A DNA stretch of 64,000 nucleotides from Streptomyces sp. NBC_01571 (GTDB lineage: Bacteria; Actinomycetota; Actinomycetes; Streptomycetales; Streptomycetaceae): NCBI RefSeq assembly GCF_026339875.1, contig NZ_JAPEPZ010000005.1, positions 25,635 to 89,634 on the forward strand, read 5' to 3'. A program made the translations under genes and the position numbers. Shown piece by piece: positions 54,377 to 63,226 of this stretch (the stretch's first letter is position 1; each line of letters opens with the position of its first letter). Under the pieces are notes generated by a model, which saw nothing but the letters and a program-made list of their open reading frames with translations, ran no database searches and had not been told where the DNA came from.

Positions 54377-56440
54377 GTGGAGGGCATCGTGCAGTTCATC
54401 GATGAGCGCCTCACCCAGTGGGCCGCCCAGGCTTCAGGCCCTCAGTTGCGTGCCGGGCCGACGGTGGAGGACCTCGGAAGCCTCGACGTTGTCCTCGCCG
54501 CCGCGGACCACCTCAGCGAAGGACCCTTTCTTCATCACCTCATCCAGGCGACCGCGCACCACCTCGAGGCTTTCGGTACCGAAGCGTGCAAGCCGCTCTA
54601 CGACGCCGTCCTGGCAGGCCTCAGGACCAACAGCAACCATGCTGCCTTCGCCAGTGCCACCGACGTCCTCGCCAGCCGCCCTGCCCTGGCACGTGAACTT
54701 GGCCTGCCGCTGACCCGCGTGCTACTCGGCCGCCTCCAAGAAGCCCAGGATGCCGGTGACGACCTGGCCGTGGCACTCATAGGAGTGGAAGCCGCCGACT
54801 GTCTTGTCCAGCTCACCCTGGCCGGCGTCACCAAGGCCGCGCGTCTCCTGGGCGCCATGGACGAAGCAACCGAGGACCCGGCCACCCTTCCCGAGGCCAT
54901 GGCCACCCGCCTCCCCCGCCTTCTTGGCGTCCTCGACGCACACCATCCCGGCGCCGGCCTGCGTGACGCCCTCGAACGCTGCCTGATGCTCGACCACACA
55001 TGCCGGGACGCCACCTTCGAACTCGCTCTCGGCGACCTGCGCCAGGCCCTGGAACAGGACCAGTACGACCCCATGGCCGAGCAACTCCGCAAGACTCAGG
55101 ACCGGCTGGCCGAGCTGATCACTCTCGACCCCGACCGCCTGGACGCCCAGCTCTACCACTGCGCAATCGAAGCTGTCCTTGGCCTGTCGGCCCCCGATGC
55201 ACCCACGCGCGTCCACGCAGCCGCAGCCACCCTGCGCGAGACCCTGCACCGTTACCGGGACTACCGCTACCGCGCACGCACACCAGCCTGGGCACGCCCT
55301 CGCCAGAACGACGTGTTCGCCTGGTCGGAACTCACCGTCCTCCTGGACGGCGCGGCTGCGCACCTTGCACCCGACGACCCCTGGTACGGCGAGGGGCACG
55401 ACATTCTCACGGCGCTGCTCCGCGTATACACCGCGCACAACACGGTCGCCGTACTCACGGACGCCCCTGCGGCCGCCGCCGTGGAGACCCTGGTGGTGCC
55501 CGTCATCGAAGACACCTTCCTCCAGCACGAGCACCGGCAGCGATTTCTCCAGCACGCTGTGGCCCACGACGAGGAGCTCCGCGACGACCCCGCGGCCCAG
55601 CGGCTCCAAGCCGCCCTCCTCCACCGCACGAAGAGCACCGAGAACGCCACCAGTCAGCGGGCGGGTGATCCGGGAAAAGCACGACGCTGGCAGCGGCTGG
55701 CACATCAACTCTCCGAGGACTTCACTGCGTTCGTTGAGCAGACGCCCGAGCATGTCCTTGACCGCTTGGAGCTTGGGCTGCGCACACACGAAGACGTCCG
55801 CGAGGCCATCGCCGACCCCAAGTACGGTCGTCTCAAAGCCCGGCTCCTGCGCCAGCTGAAGAATTCCCCCGACTGGCTTCCCGGCGTCTCAGACGAGTTC
55901 ACAACGCTCCTTGAGACCACGATCCGCTACGCCTACCTGTGCTACGACATCGGCCGGAAGATGGGAGGCTCCTACACCGAGTACCTTCGAACGCGCGACA
56001 AGGACGGCAAGAAGCAAAAAGTAGACGAAGCTCTGTTCCACCAGCACTACCGAGAAGTGCTGCAGTTCTCGGCCCTCTTCGGAGTCGTCAACTCGGAGGT
56101 CATCGACAAGGCGGGCGGAAGAACAGACATCCTCGTATCCTTCGGCGCTGTTCAATTCAACGTCGAATGCAAGATCGAAGAAGACGATGCCAGCGAAACC
56201 GCCCTGCGTGAATACGTCGCGCAGGCCACCGAATACCAGAACACCAATGCCGGATTCGCCATCCTGCTCGCCCTCGACAAAACGGTCGGAGCTGAGGGCG
56301 CGGCCAACCTCTTCTCCAGCATCTGGATCGAACCCGTCCAGCGCGCCGGCGAATCCGATCCATGTCTCGTCGTCATCATCCGCGTCCCAGGAGGCCGCGA
56401 GAACCCCAACCTCTTGCGCCCGGCCCGGCGCCCTACCTAG
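54377..56440 (+). CDS. Large protein with C-terminal PD-(D/E)XK nuclease core
   Basis: 687 residues from GTG 54377 (a second GTG at 54389 is possible). About 500 residues of alpha-helical scaffold carry no family I recognise. The last 130 hold GGRTDILVSFGAVQFNVECK, with Asp584 and Glu597-x-Lys599 in the PD-(D/E)XK arrangement. A helix with Gln follows (LREYVAQATEYQNTNAGFAI) and a strand AILLALDKT, as in restriction-like nucleases. It is the likely effector of the operon, cutting DNA under control of the ATPase. Confidence 0.65.
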   Translation: MEGIVQFIDERLTQWAAQASGPQLRAGPTVEDLGSLDVVLAAADHLSEGPFLHHLIQATAHHLEAFGTEACKPLYDAVLAGLRTNSNHAAFASATDVLASRPALARELGLPLTRVLLGRLQEAQDAGDDLAVALIGVEAADCLVQLTLAGVTKAARLLGAMDEATEDPATLPEAMATRLPRLLGVLDAHHPGAGLRDALERCLMLDHTCRDATFELALGDLRQALEQDQYDPMAEQLRKTQDRLAELITLDPDRLDAQLYHCAIEAVLGLSAPDAPTRVHAAAATLRETLHRYRDYRYRARTPAWARPRQNDVFAWSELTVLLDGAAAHLAPDDPWYGEGHDILTALLRVYTAHNTVAVLTDAPAAAAVETLVVPVIEDTFLQHEHRQRFLQHAVAHDEELRDDPAAQRLQAALLHRTKSTENATSQRAGDPGKARRWQRLAHQLSEDFTAFVEQTPEHVLDRLELGLRTHEDVREAIADPKYGRLKARLLRQLKNSPDWLPGVSDEFTTLLETTIRYAYLCYDIGRKMGGSYTEYLRTRDKDGKKQKVDEALFHQHYREVLQFSALFGVVNSEVIDKAGGRTDILVSFGAVQFNVECKIEEDDASETALREYVAQATEYQNTNAGFAILLALDKTVGAEGAANLFSSIWIEPVQRAGESDPCLVVIIRVPGGRENPNLLRPARRPT

Positions 56441-56668
56441 CGGCCAGCCAGTGTCGCGGCCGGCGCGGGGATCGTGGCGGTTGGACGTGCGATGACGTCC
56501 GACCCGACAGTTGGAGGTGAAGACGAGTACTTCGGCATTCCGCACATGTACGCGGTAATTCCCCCTTCTCTAAGGCGGCAACTCCCAACCTGAGCCGTGC
56601 TGCAGCCAACTTCCCGGGCGTGAGTGTTCGAAGCGTCGCTTTCACCAAGCTAACCCAGTCCTCAGCCC

Positions 56669-56959
56669 TCAGACCAACAGTATATTTGCAGTCGGGGAGC
56701 AAAATAACACCATGTACTGGGAAGAGCTTCCTTTCCATAATGCGTAGCATTCGACCGTGCAGCTGATGTGCGTTATGGAGCGCAGGCCGGCCACGTACGC
56801 GTTGACCGAAGACGGGATAACGTTCGTCCGCTGGTCAGCGATGGCCTTTCCGATTCCCAGCAGATCCACTTCATCTCGGGGAGCACCGGGCCGAGTTGTA
56901 GGTCCTTGAAGAGATCAGCGTAGATCTTGCTGCTGTCGACGATCTTCGCCACTGCCGCC
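56669..56959 (-). pseudogene. 3' part of gene disrupted by ISAs1
   Basis: After the ISAs1 junction the minus strand gives VAKIVDSSKIYADLFKDLQL then GPVLPEMKW. A one-base shift is needed to continue as LLGIGKAIADQRTNVIPSSV and NAYVAGLRSITHIS. Its N-terminal half lies at 60407-60516, and joining across the IS and its 9-bp target restores the frame. The family is not recognised. Confidence 0.55.
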
Positions 56960-57412
56960 CAGGGCGGCTGCAAGTTCCGGGGTGGTGAGGGTTGGCCGGG
57001 CTGTCGTCGGTTGGGGTGGATAGCAGGGCAGGCACGGGTTTCGTGATCATTGTGGTTCCTACGCCCGATGATCACGAGGTGGCCCGTGCCTGCTGCCATA
57101 TCTTCTCCGGTCCCTGCCGTGCTGATGAGGCTGGGTCCGCTGGACGCCGGTCAGGTCGCCGATCTGCGTTCCTACCTCGATGCGGTGCCCGATCCGCGCT
57201 CGCGGCGGGGCCGTTGGTACTCACTGACCGCGATCTTGCTGGTGTGCGCCTGTGCGGCCGTGTCGGGAGCGAGGAGCATCGAGGAACTCGCCGAGTGGGG
57301 CCAGCGCGCCTCGAACGCACTCCTGGTAGTGATCGGGATCCGGCGTCACCTGCTCGGCTGGCGACGCACTCCGTCACCGGCCACGATCGGCCGGGTGCTG
57401 GGGACCGTTGAC

Positions 57413-58893
57413 GGGTCTTCGAAGTTAGGCGGGGTGGGTGAGCCTTCGTCCTCCGGGGTTCTCACGGAGGGTAAGCGTGGGGGTGGTCGGCTCGTGGGTG
57501 CAGGGCGTCCGTGGTCATCGGCGATCATGACTGTTCTCCGGCAGTTTGATCACCAGAAACCACGGGCTTGGACAACGATACGGCGGTGCTGCTCGACTTG
57601 GACGGCCTTGCCGTCGAGAGCGTTGAGCGGCTGATGGACGGCACCCGGCGGGTGCATCTGACCACAGCGGACGAAGCCGCCCGGGCCTGTCCCTCCTGCG
57701 GCGTGTTCGCGTCACATGTGAAGGGCCTCGTGTACACCCGTCCACGTGATCTTCCTTACGGAGAACGGGGATTGGAGTTCGTGTGGTGCAAGCGGCGTTG
57801 GTATTGCCGGGAGTCCGGATGCGAGCGGAAGTCGTTCACCGAGCAGGTTCGGCAGATACCGGCCGGGGCCCGGATCACCGGCCGGCTGCGCCGGGCTGCC
57901 GCCCTGCGGGTGCGGGATGCTGCTTCCACCGTGGTCCAGGCCGCCCGTGACCTGCACGTGTCCTGGCCGACGGTGATGGACGCCTTCCGCGCGGCCGCCC
58001 GCGAGGTCACCGAGGCGCCGCTGCCGGAAGTGGAGGTGCTGGGCGTCGACGAGACCCGGCGCGGACGGCCGCGCTGGGAACAGGATGCGGACACCGGCAA
58101 GTGGCACCTGGTGCGCGAGAGGTGGCACACCGGGTTCGTCGACGCGCTCGGGGCCGGTGGCCTGCTCGGGCAGGTCGAGGGCCGTGCCGCCGCCGACGTC
58201 CTGGCCTGGCTGTCCACCACCCCTTTGGAGTGGAGAAAGAACATCCGCTACGTCGCCATCGACATGTCAGCCACCTACCGGGCCGCGATCCGCACCGGCC
58301 TGCCCGATGCCATCGTGGTCGTTGACCACTTCCACATCGTCCAGCTCGCGAACAAGATGCTCTCTGCTGTACGGCGTCGCACCACCGCCGAGATCCGGGG
58401 CCGGCGTGGACGCGCCACCGACCCGGAATGGAAGGCCCGTCGACGGCTGCTGCGCAACCGTGAGGACCTCACCGACCAGCAGTTCGCCACGATGTGGAAC
58501 GCGCTGCTGGACGAGGGGCCGATCGGGCAGACGCTGCTGACCGCCTGGATCGCCAAGGAGAGCCTGCGCACCCTCCTCGCCCTGGCCCGAACCGGCGCCG
58601 ACCGCGAAGAAGTAGGCCACGCCCGATGGAAGTTCCTCACCTGGTGCGCGGACTCAGACATCCCCGAAGCCTGCACCCTCGCCACCACCGTCGACCGCTG
58701 GTGGCCCGAGATCGCCGGGTTCATCGACACCGGCCACAGCAACGCCAAGAGCGAAGGCATCAACCGCGTCATCAAGCTCGTCGCCCGCAACGCATTCGGC
58801 TTCCGCAATGCCGACAGCCAGCGCCTACGCACACGCTGCGTCACCACCCGCCGAGCCCGCGGACACCTCAACCCCGCCTAACTTCGAAGACCC
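57413..58893 (+). mobile_element. ISL3-family element, copy 2 (1481 bp)
   Basis: Same length and ends as copy 1, in opposite orientation. The 8-bp target duplication CCGTTGAC is at 57405-57412 and 58894-58901, inside the partial ISAs1 copy. Each copy therefore has its own target duplication, so they transposed independently. Confidence 0.88.
57568..58881 (+). CDS. ISL3-family transposase, copy 2
   Basis: Identical in protein sequence to the transposase at 47456-48769, with the same zinc finger, HTH and DDE residues. Antisense open frames are also identical in length and content between the copies, which implies identical or nearly identical DNA and recent movement. Confidence 0.88.
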   Translation: MDNDTAVLLDLDGLAVESVERLMDGTRRVHLTTADEAARACPSCGVFASHVKGLVYTRPRDLPYGERGLEFVWCKRRWYCRESGCERKSFTEQVRQIPAGARITGRLRRAAALRVRDAASTVVQAARDLHVSWPTVMDAFRAAAREVTEAPLPEVEVLGVDETRRGRPRWEQDADTGKWHLVRERWHTGFVDALGAGGLLGQVEGRAAADVLAWLSTTPLEWRKNIRYVAIDMSATYRAAIRTGLPDAIVVVDHFHIVQLANKMLSAVRRRTTAEIRGRRGRATDPEWKARRRLLRNREDLTDQQFATMWNALLDEGPIGQTLLTAWIAKESLRTLLALARTGADREEVGHARWKFLTWCADSDIPEACTLATTVDRWWPEIAGFIDTGHSNAKSEGINRVIKLVARNAFGFRNADSQRLRTRCVTTRRARGHLNPA

Positions 58894-59028
58894 CCGTTGA
58901 CGGTGACGCCCTGGACCGGGCGGTGGGCGCCTACCTCGCCGACCGGCACCGCGTCGCCACCGAGCCGGCCCACAGGCCATCGCCCTCGGCGTCCGGGCGG
59001 CCGTGTGTGATCGCTGTCGACGGCAAGG

Positions 59029-60406
59029 CAGGGCGGCTGCAAGTTCCGGGGTGGTGAGGGTTGGCCGGGCTGTCGTCGGTTGGGGTGGATAGCAGGGCAG
59101 GCACGGGTTTCGTGATCATTGTGGTTCCTACGCCCGATGATCACGAGGTGGCCCGTGCCTGCTGCCATATCTTCTCCGGTCCCTGCCGTGCTGATGAGGC
59201 TGGGTCCGCTGGACGCCGGTCAGGTCGCCGATCTGCGTTCCTACCTCGATGCGGTGCCCGATCCGCGCTCGCGGCGGGGCCGTTGGTACTCACTGACCGC
59301 GATCTTGCTGGTGTGCGCCTGTGCGGCCGTGTCGGGAGCGAGGAGCATCGAGGAACTCGCCGAGTGGGGCCAGCGCGCCTCGAACGCACTCCTGGTAGTG
59401 ATCGGGATCCGGCGTCACCTGCTCGGCTGGCGACGCACTCCGTCACCGGCCACGATCGGCCGGGTGCTGGGGACCGTTGACGGTGACGCCCTGGACCGGG
59501 CGGTGGGCGCCTACCTCGCCGACCGGCACCGCGTCGCCACCGAGCCGGCCCACAGGCCATCGCCCTCGGCGTCCGGGCGGCCGTGTGTGATCGCTGTCGA
59601 CGGCAAGACACTCAAGGGATCAGCCCGTCTGACCGCGAAGCGCCGGCATCTGCTCTCCGCGGTCACCCACGCCCCGGTCGTCACCCTCGCGCAGGTGGAA
59701 GTGGGCGCGAAGAAGAACGAAACCACACATTTCCAACCGCTCCTGGCACCGCTGGACCTGGCTGGCACCGTCGTCACCTTCGACGCGCTGCACTCGGTCA
59801 AGGCGAACGTCTCCTGGCTGGTCGAGACGAAGAAGGCCCACTACATCGCCGTGATCAAGACCAACCAGCCGACCGCCCACAGCCAGCTCGCGGACCTGCC
59901 GTGGCGCGATATTCCCGTCCAGCACACCGCCTCCACCACCGGGCACGGCAGGCGCGAGTCCCGCTCGATCAAGACCTGCGCCGTCCCGGACGAACTCGGC
60001 GGGATCTCCTTCCCCCACGGCCGCCTGGCCATCCGTGTCCACCGCCGCCGCAAGCAAACCGGCCAGCGCGAGACCCGGGAGAGCCTCTACGCCGTCACCA
60101 GCCTCGACGCCCACCAGACCGGCCCCGCCGGCCTTGCCACCGCGATCCGCGGGCACTGGGGGATCGAGAACTCCTCACACCACATCAGGGACGTCACCTT
60201 CGCCGAAGACGCCTCCACCGTCCACACCGGCACCGCACCCCGCGCCATGGCAACCCTCCGCAACCTCGCCATCGGCGTCCTGAAGACCCTCGGATCCGAC
60301 AACATCGCCAAAACCACCCGAGCGATTCGAAACGAACCCGAACGAGCACTTCACATCCTGGGCATCACAACCGAACCAGACACCTACGGAACTTGATCAA
60401 GCCCTG
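59029..60406 (+). mobile_element. ISAs1-family element, complete unit (1378 bp)
   Basis: Left end CAGGGCGGCTGCAAGTTCC and right end GGAACTTGATCAAGCCCTG form imperfect inverted repeats. One complete transposase gene lies inside. The right flank ACTGCCGCC (60407-60415) matches the flank before the partial copy at 56951-56959, a 9-bp target duplication that spans the whole tandem structure. Confidence 0.8.
59155..60396 (+). CDS. ISAs1-family transposase
   Basis: 413 residues from GTG 59155 (GAGGTG upstream); a TTG at 59119 would add 12 residues. The N-terminal DDE_Tnp_1-associated domain includes PDPRSRRGRWYSLTAILLVC. The catalytic Asp residues are in VIAVDGKTLKGSAR and TVVTFDALHSVKANVSW, and the Glu is in IRGHWGIENSSHHIRD. 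It ends NEPERALHILGITTEPDTYG. It appears complete. Confidence 0.88.
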   Translation: MPAAISSPVPAVLMRLGPLDAGQVADLRSYLDAVPDPRSRRGRWYSLTAILLVCACAAVSGARSIEELAEWGQRASNALLVVIGIRRHLLGWRRTPSPATIGRVLGTVDGDALDRAVGAYLADRHRVATEPAHRPSPSASGRPCVIAVDGKTLKGSARLTAKRRHLLSAVTHAPVVTLAQVEVGAKKNETTHFQPLLAPLDLAGTVVTFDALHSVKANVSWLVETKKAHYIAVIKTNQPTAHSQLADLPWRDIPVQHTASTTGHGRRESRSIKTCAVPDELGGISFPHGRLAIRVHRRRKQTGQRETRESLYAVTSLDAHQTGPAGLATAIRGHWGIENSSHHIRDVTFAEDASTVHTGTAPRAMATLRNLAIGVLKTLGSDNIAKTTRAIRNEPERALHILGITTEPDTYGT

Positions 60407-60516
60407 ACTGCCGCCGCTGCGGCGTCGGACGGCGCGCGCTTCTGCCCGGCGTCCTCTCCGGTCTCCGGCGTCTCGTCTTCTTCACCGTCGTCCGCTCCGG
60501 CGGCGTACTCGGCCAT
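60407..60516 (-). pseudogene. 5' part of acidic protein gene disrupted by ISAs1
   Basis: ATG 60516 follows a strong GGGAGGGG site. AEYAAGADDGEEDETPETGE and an Ala-rich stretch (SDAAAAAV) run to the ISAs1 junction. The rest of the gene is at 56669-56959 (AKIVDSSKIYADLF). Function unknown. Confidence 0.55.
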
Positions 60517-60641
60517 TGATGTCCCCTCCCGATCACACAGGGCGATCCCTGGAGGATACGCACCTCTACCCGGACCGTTCAGGGCATTGCCAGACCAACC
60601 GGGACTGACGCAGAGGGGGTCGGCCCCGGCCGGGAAGAGAT

Positions 60642-61553
60642 TCAGCCCGGCTTCACCAACTCGATAACCTTGAGCATCCGCGTCCAGCCGTGCCCGAAGA
60701 GCGCGATCGAGGACAGTACGGCAACGCCCATGATGACGCTCACGGCGGCGATATCGGGCACCTTGAAGACGACCACGCCGCCGACGGCGGCCAGGGTCAG
60801 GAGAACGACGGCGGCAATCCGCAAGAGTTCGGTGTCGCGGACGTGGTCGTCCTTGTGGGGTTCGGTGAGGCTGTCCGGGAGGAGCTTGCCGGTATGGCCG
60901 GCCGCGCTGCTGGCGGCGATCCGCAGGAGCAGCCCGGAGAGGTGTTCCAGGGCGGCGGTGGGCCTGTCTCCGTCCAGTTGGTTCTCGGCGGCCCGTAGTG
61001 TGGCCACGACGCGTTCAGCGTGCCGCCGCAGGACGGCATGGCGAGATCGTCGGCTTCGTGCAACGGTGCGGTGCGAGCGGCGGGCCCGGAAGACGGCCCG
61101 CTCTACGGACCGCATGCTGATGGAGACCTTCCACATTGCCGCAGCCCGGTCGTTGCCGCCCGCGTTCGCTGCTGCGGCAGCGGCGTAGATCGCCTCAGCA
61201 CACTCCGCCACCAGCTGATGTTGACGCATTTGAGCTGGGGCCCAGAAAGTGACTATTCCGCCGAACGCGGCTAGCAAAAAATACGCCCCCAGAACGCGAG
61301 AGTGGGGCTCATGGGACAGCCGCGTCACGGTCAAGATGGTCCCCATGAATACGACCATGAGGCGACACAGCCTATGGAGGGCAGCCCATCTGACCCAGAG
61401 GGCATAAGAGTGAAGAGCGGAGCGAATATGGAGGGGCAATACAACCCATTCGAAACCGACTCTGTGCAGCGCTCGTTGTGCATCCTCGACGTAATTGTCG
61501 GCCTGTCTGGAAGTCCATCTACGCCAGGCCGCTATGGGGCTTGATATGGGCAT
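60642..61553 (-). CDS. Multi-pass membrane protein, 303 aa
   Basis: It starts at ATG 61553. Two N-terminal membrane helices (LMVVFMGTILTVTRLS and VLGAYFLLAAFGGIVTFWA) and two C-terminal ones (IAAVVLLTLAAVGGVVVFKV and VSVIMGVAVLSSIALFG) flank a cytoplasmic helical domain rich in Arg (FRARRSHRTVARSRRSRHAV). The layout recalls SLATT-type membrane proteins of conflict systems, but without a decisive motif. It lies between the disrupted acidic gene and the RepL-like pair. Confidence 0.6.
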   Translation of the reverse strand: MPISSPIAAWRRWTSRQADNYVEDAQRALHRVGFEWVVLPLHIRSALHSYALWVRWAALHRLCRLMVVFMGTILTVTRLSHEPHSRVLGAYFLLAAFGGIVTFWAPAQMRQHQLVAECAEAIYAAAAAANAGGNDRAAAMWKVSISMRSVERAVFRARRSHRTVARSRRSRHAVLRRHAERVVATLRAAENQLDGDRPTAALEHLSGLLLRIAASSAAGHTGKLLPDSLTEPHKDDHVRDTELLRIAAVVLLTLAAVGGVVVFKVPDIAAVSVIMGVAVLSSIALFGHGWTRMLKVIELVKPG

Positions 61554-61804
61554 GGGAGGCAGTCTCGATCTCTCTTGAGCATTCTGACGGCGGCGCGCTC
61601 CAGCGAGGGCAGTTGGAGCCCTGGAGCGAACCCCGCTGGCCGCAGATGCCCGTGCTGTTCAGCCGAAGACCCATCCTGATGACGGCCTAGCAGGTGCAGC
61701 AGTTCGGGCCAACCCGTCGGCAGGACGCGCGAAGACGAGGGCGTTTTGGCCGTCCCCACCTACTCAGGGGTGCCCGGCCCCACGACGATCGTCACGGCCC
61801 ATCC

Positions 61805-62272
61805 CTATCCGACCGCGTGCAGAGCTCCGCGGCGTACCGCGACGGCCTTCTTCTGCTGCTCGCGTGCCTGGCGTTTCTGGGCGAGTTGGTCTTGGTACAT
61901 CTTGACGGCCTCGTGGTACCGCTCGACGAAGTCGGGGGCGTTGAGGCGTTCGGCAGGGTCCATATCGGCGAGGGCGGCTGCGCAGTCGGCCGGGGTGAGG
62001 TAGCCGGCGAGCATAGCGTTGAGTTGGTAGACGCCGTTCCGAGTCTTCTTGACGAGCTGGGCGAGGTCGAGGTGGCGGAGGGCCGCGGTGACGGCGGGGC
62101 GGCTGATGTCGAGGCGCTGGGCGAGGTCGGCCTGGTCGATCTCGATGCGGCCGCCGGCTTCGCTGAGGGCACGCAGCTTGAGCAGCGCCCGGTATGAGGT
62201 CGCCGGCAGGTCCAGGTCTGCGACGACGCCCTCGGCGTTGACTGTCGCGAAACGCATGGAACTAGCAGTCAC
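61805..62272 (-). CDS. RepL-like winged-helix protein, short partner
   Basis: 155 residues from GTG 62272, which overlaps the upstream gene's stop by four bases (GTGA). The winged helix reads IDQADLAQRLDISRPAVTAA, LRHLDLAQLVKKTRNGVYQL, then N (the NGVYQLN hairpin typical of RepL-like replication proteins). A basic coiled-coil C-terminus follows (KMYQDQLAQKRQAREQQKKA). Together with its upstream neighbour it forms a two-protein replication or copy-control unit. Confidence 0.6.
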   Translation of the reverse strand: MTASSMRFATVNAEGVVADLDLPATSYRALLKLRALSEAGGRIEIDQADLAQRLDISRPAVTAALRHLDLAQLVKKTRNGVYQLNAMLAGYLTPADCAAALADMDPAERLNAPDFVERYHEAVKMYQDQLAQKRQAREQQKKAVAVRRGALHAVG

Positions 62273-63009
62273 TGCGCCATCCCCTCCTCGGCTGCGCCAG
62301 GCAGCTCCCACAGGCCGTCGACGGGCTCTTCGGCAGCTCGTCGGGCTTTCTTCCGCTCGGTCCGTCGTTCGGCCCGCTCGGCACGCATCTCGTCGACGGC
62401 GCGCCGCAGGTGATCCAGTGACGGGAAGCGCACCAGGTCTGGCAGCGTGGTGTCGCGGCGGACTTCGTTAAGGACTTCGTCTTGTTCTACCCGCACGTAC
62501 TTCTTGCCACCGTCCATCGTGCGGACGAGCTCGCCGATCCGGTACGAGTATGGCGGGTTGAACTGGTAGACGCCTCGCGACCTCTTGAAGATGATCCCGT
62601 GCGTCATGATCTCCTGGAGCGCCTCGTTGACCGCCTGGCGGCTGACGTCCAGGACCTTGGACATTTCCTCCTGCGTCAGCTCGATGCGGCCGCCAGCGCG
62701 CTGACAGGCGATCAGTAGGAAGATGAGCCGCAGGGGCAGTGCCTCGCGGAAGTACTGGCTGATGACAAGGAAGAACTCCAGGCTGTCCAGGGCGAACGCG
62801 TTGGGGTTGTCCTCGCTGCTGTACATCTCCAGCGGTGCGCGCTTGCGGCTGAGCGCCAGGTCCCGGTCGGGGAACTGGCGGGCCAGGTCATCCAGACTGC
62901 GCACCGGGGCGAGCGTGGCGTCGAAGGCAGCCAGTGGATCAGAGGGATCGAGTTCCGCCGGCTTCGGTCGCGGAGCGGCTTGACGGCGCCTCGGCTGAGC
63001 GGATGACAC
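62269..63009 (-). CDS. RepL-like replication initiator or regulator
   Basis: 246 residues. GTG 63009 is preferred (GGGAGAG eight bases upstream); a longer frame reaches ATG 63072 inside the palindrome array. The winged helix is GGRIELTQEEMSKVLDVSRQ, AVNEALQEIMTHGIIFKRSR, then GVYQFNPPYSYRIGE. FFLVISQYFREALPLRLIFL forms the dimer-type helix before it. It is similar in plan to Gram-positive RepL plasmid proteins and paired with a shorter wHTH protein downstream. Palindromes directly upstream (63050-63226) are probable binding sites. Confidence 0.6.
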   Translation of the reverse strand: MSSAQPRRRQAAPRPKPAELDPSDPLAAFDATLAPVRSLDDLARQFPDRDLALSRKRAPLEMYSSEDNPNAFALDSLEFFLVISQYFREALPLRLIFLLIACQRAGGRIELTQEEMSKVLDVSRQAVNEALQEIMTHGIIFKRSRGVYQFNPPYSYRIGELVRTMDGGKKYVRVEQDEVLNEVRRDTTLPDLVRFPSLDHLRRAVDEMRAERAERRTERKKARRAAEEPVDGLWELPGAAEEGMAQ

Positions 63010-63049
63010 GTGGCTGCTCTCCCACTTTCGGATTTTCGACAGCGGCAGT

Positions 63050-63226
63050 ATGTCAGCTCTGCTGACTTGCATGTCGGCACCCCTGACATTCGGCGCGTCG
63101 TATGTCGCCCCCGGGGTGACACATCTTCACGAAGCGGGCTCGAACACCGACACGGGACTCAGGGAGCCCTCGAAATGTCAGCTCTGCTGACATTTCGAGG
63201 GCAAGTCATGTCAGCAGAGCTGACAT
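63050..63226. repeat. Array of palindromes upstream of the RepL-like genes
   Basis: Copies of ATGTCAGC-NNN-GCTGACAT occur at 63050-63068 (TCT loop, right flank imperfect), 63166-63202 (17-bp perfect arms, TCT loop) and 63208-63226 (AGA loop, perfect). Degenerate versions are at 63071-63089 (ATGTC...GACAT) and about 63102-63123. The even, symmetrical design fits operators or iterons bound by a dimeric winged-helix protein, hence autoregulation or replication origin. Confidence 0.7.

Larger units (their letters stand above)
57086..59024 (+). pseudogene. Truncated ISAs1 transposase, split by ISL3
   Basis: The N-terminal 120 residues (for example LDAGQVADLRSYLDAVPDPR and SATIGRVLGTVDG) precede the ISL3 insertion. 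After it the frame resumes at DALDRAVGAYLADRHRVATE and stops being transposase at VIAVDGK, where copy 2 of the element starts. Two of the three catalytic residues are absent. Confidence 0.7.
56960..59028 (+). mobile_element. Partial tandem ISAs1 copy, interrupted by ISL3
   Basis: It begins with the ISAs1 left end CAGGGCGGCTGCAAGTTCC at 56960 and repeats the first 580 bp or so of the element at 59029-60406, up to GACGGCAAG at 59028. It is interrupted at 57413-58893 by ISL3 copy 2. The right half is missing. ACTGCCGCC occurs just before 56960 and just after 60406, so the outer boundaries are those of one original insertion. Confidence 0.75.

Noticed and set aside
47444..58893. Composite transposon formed by the two ISL3 copies
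   Set aside because: Each copy has its own 8-bp target duplication (GGAAAACA and CCGTTGAC), so they inserted separately.
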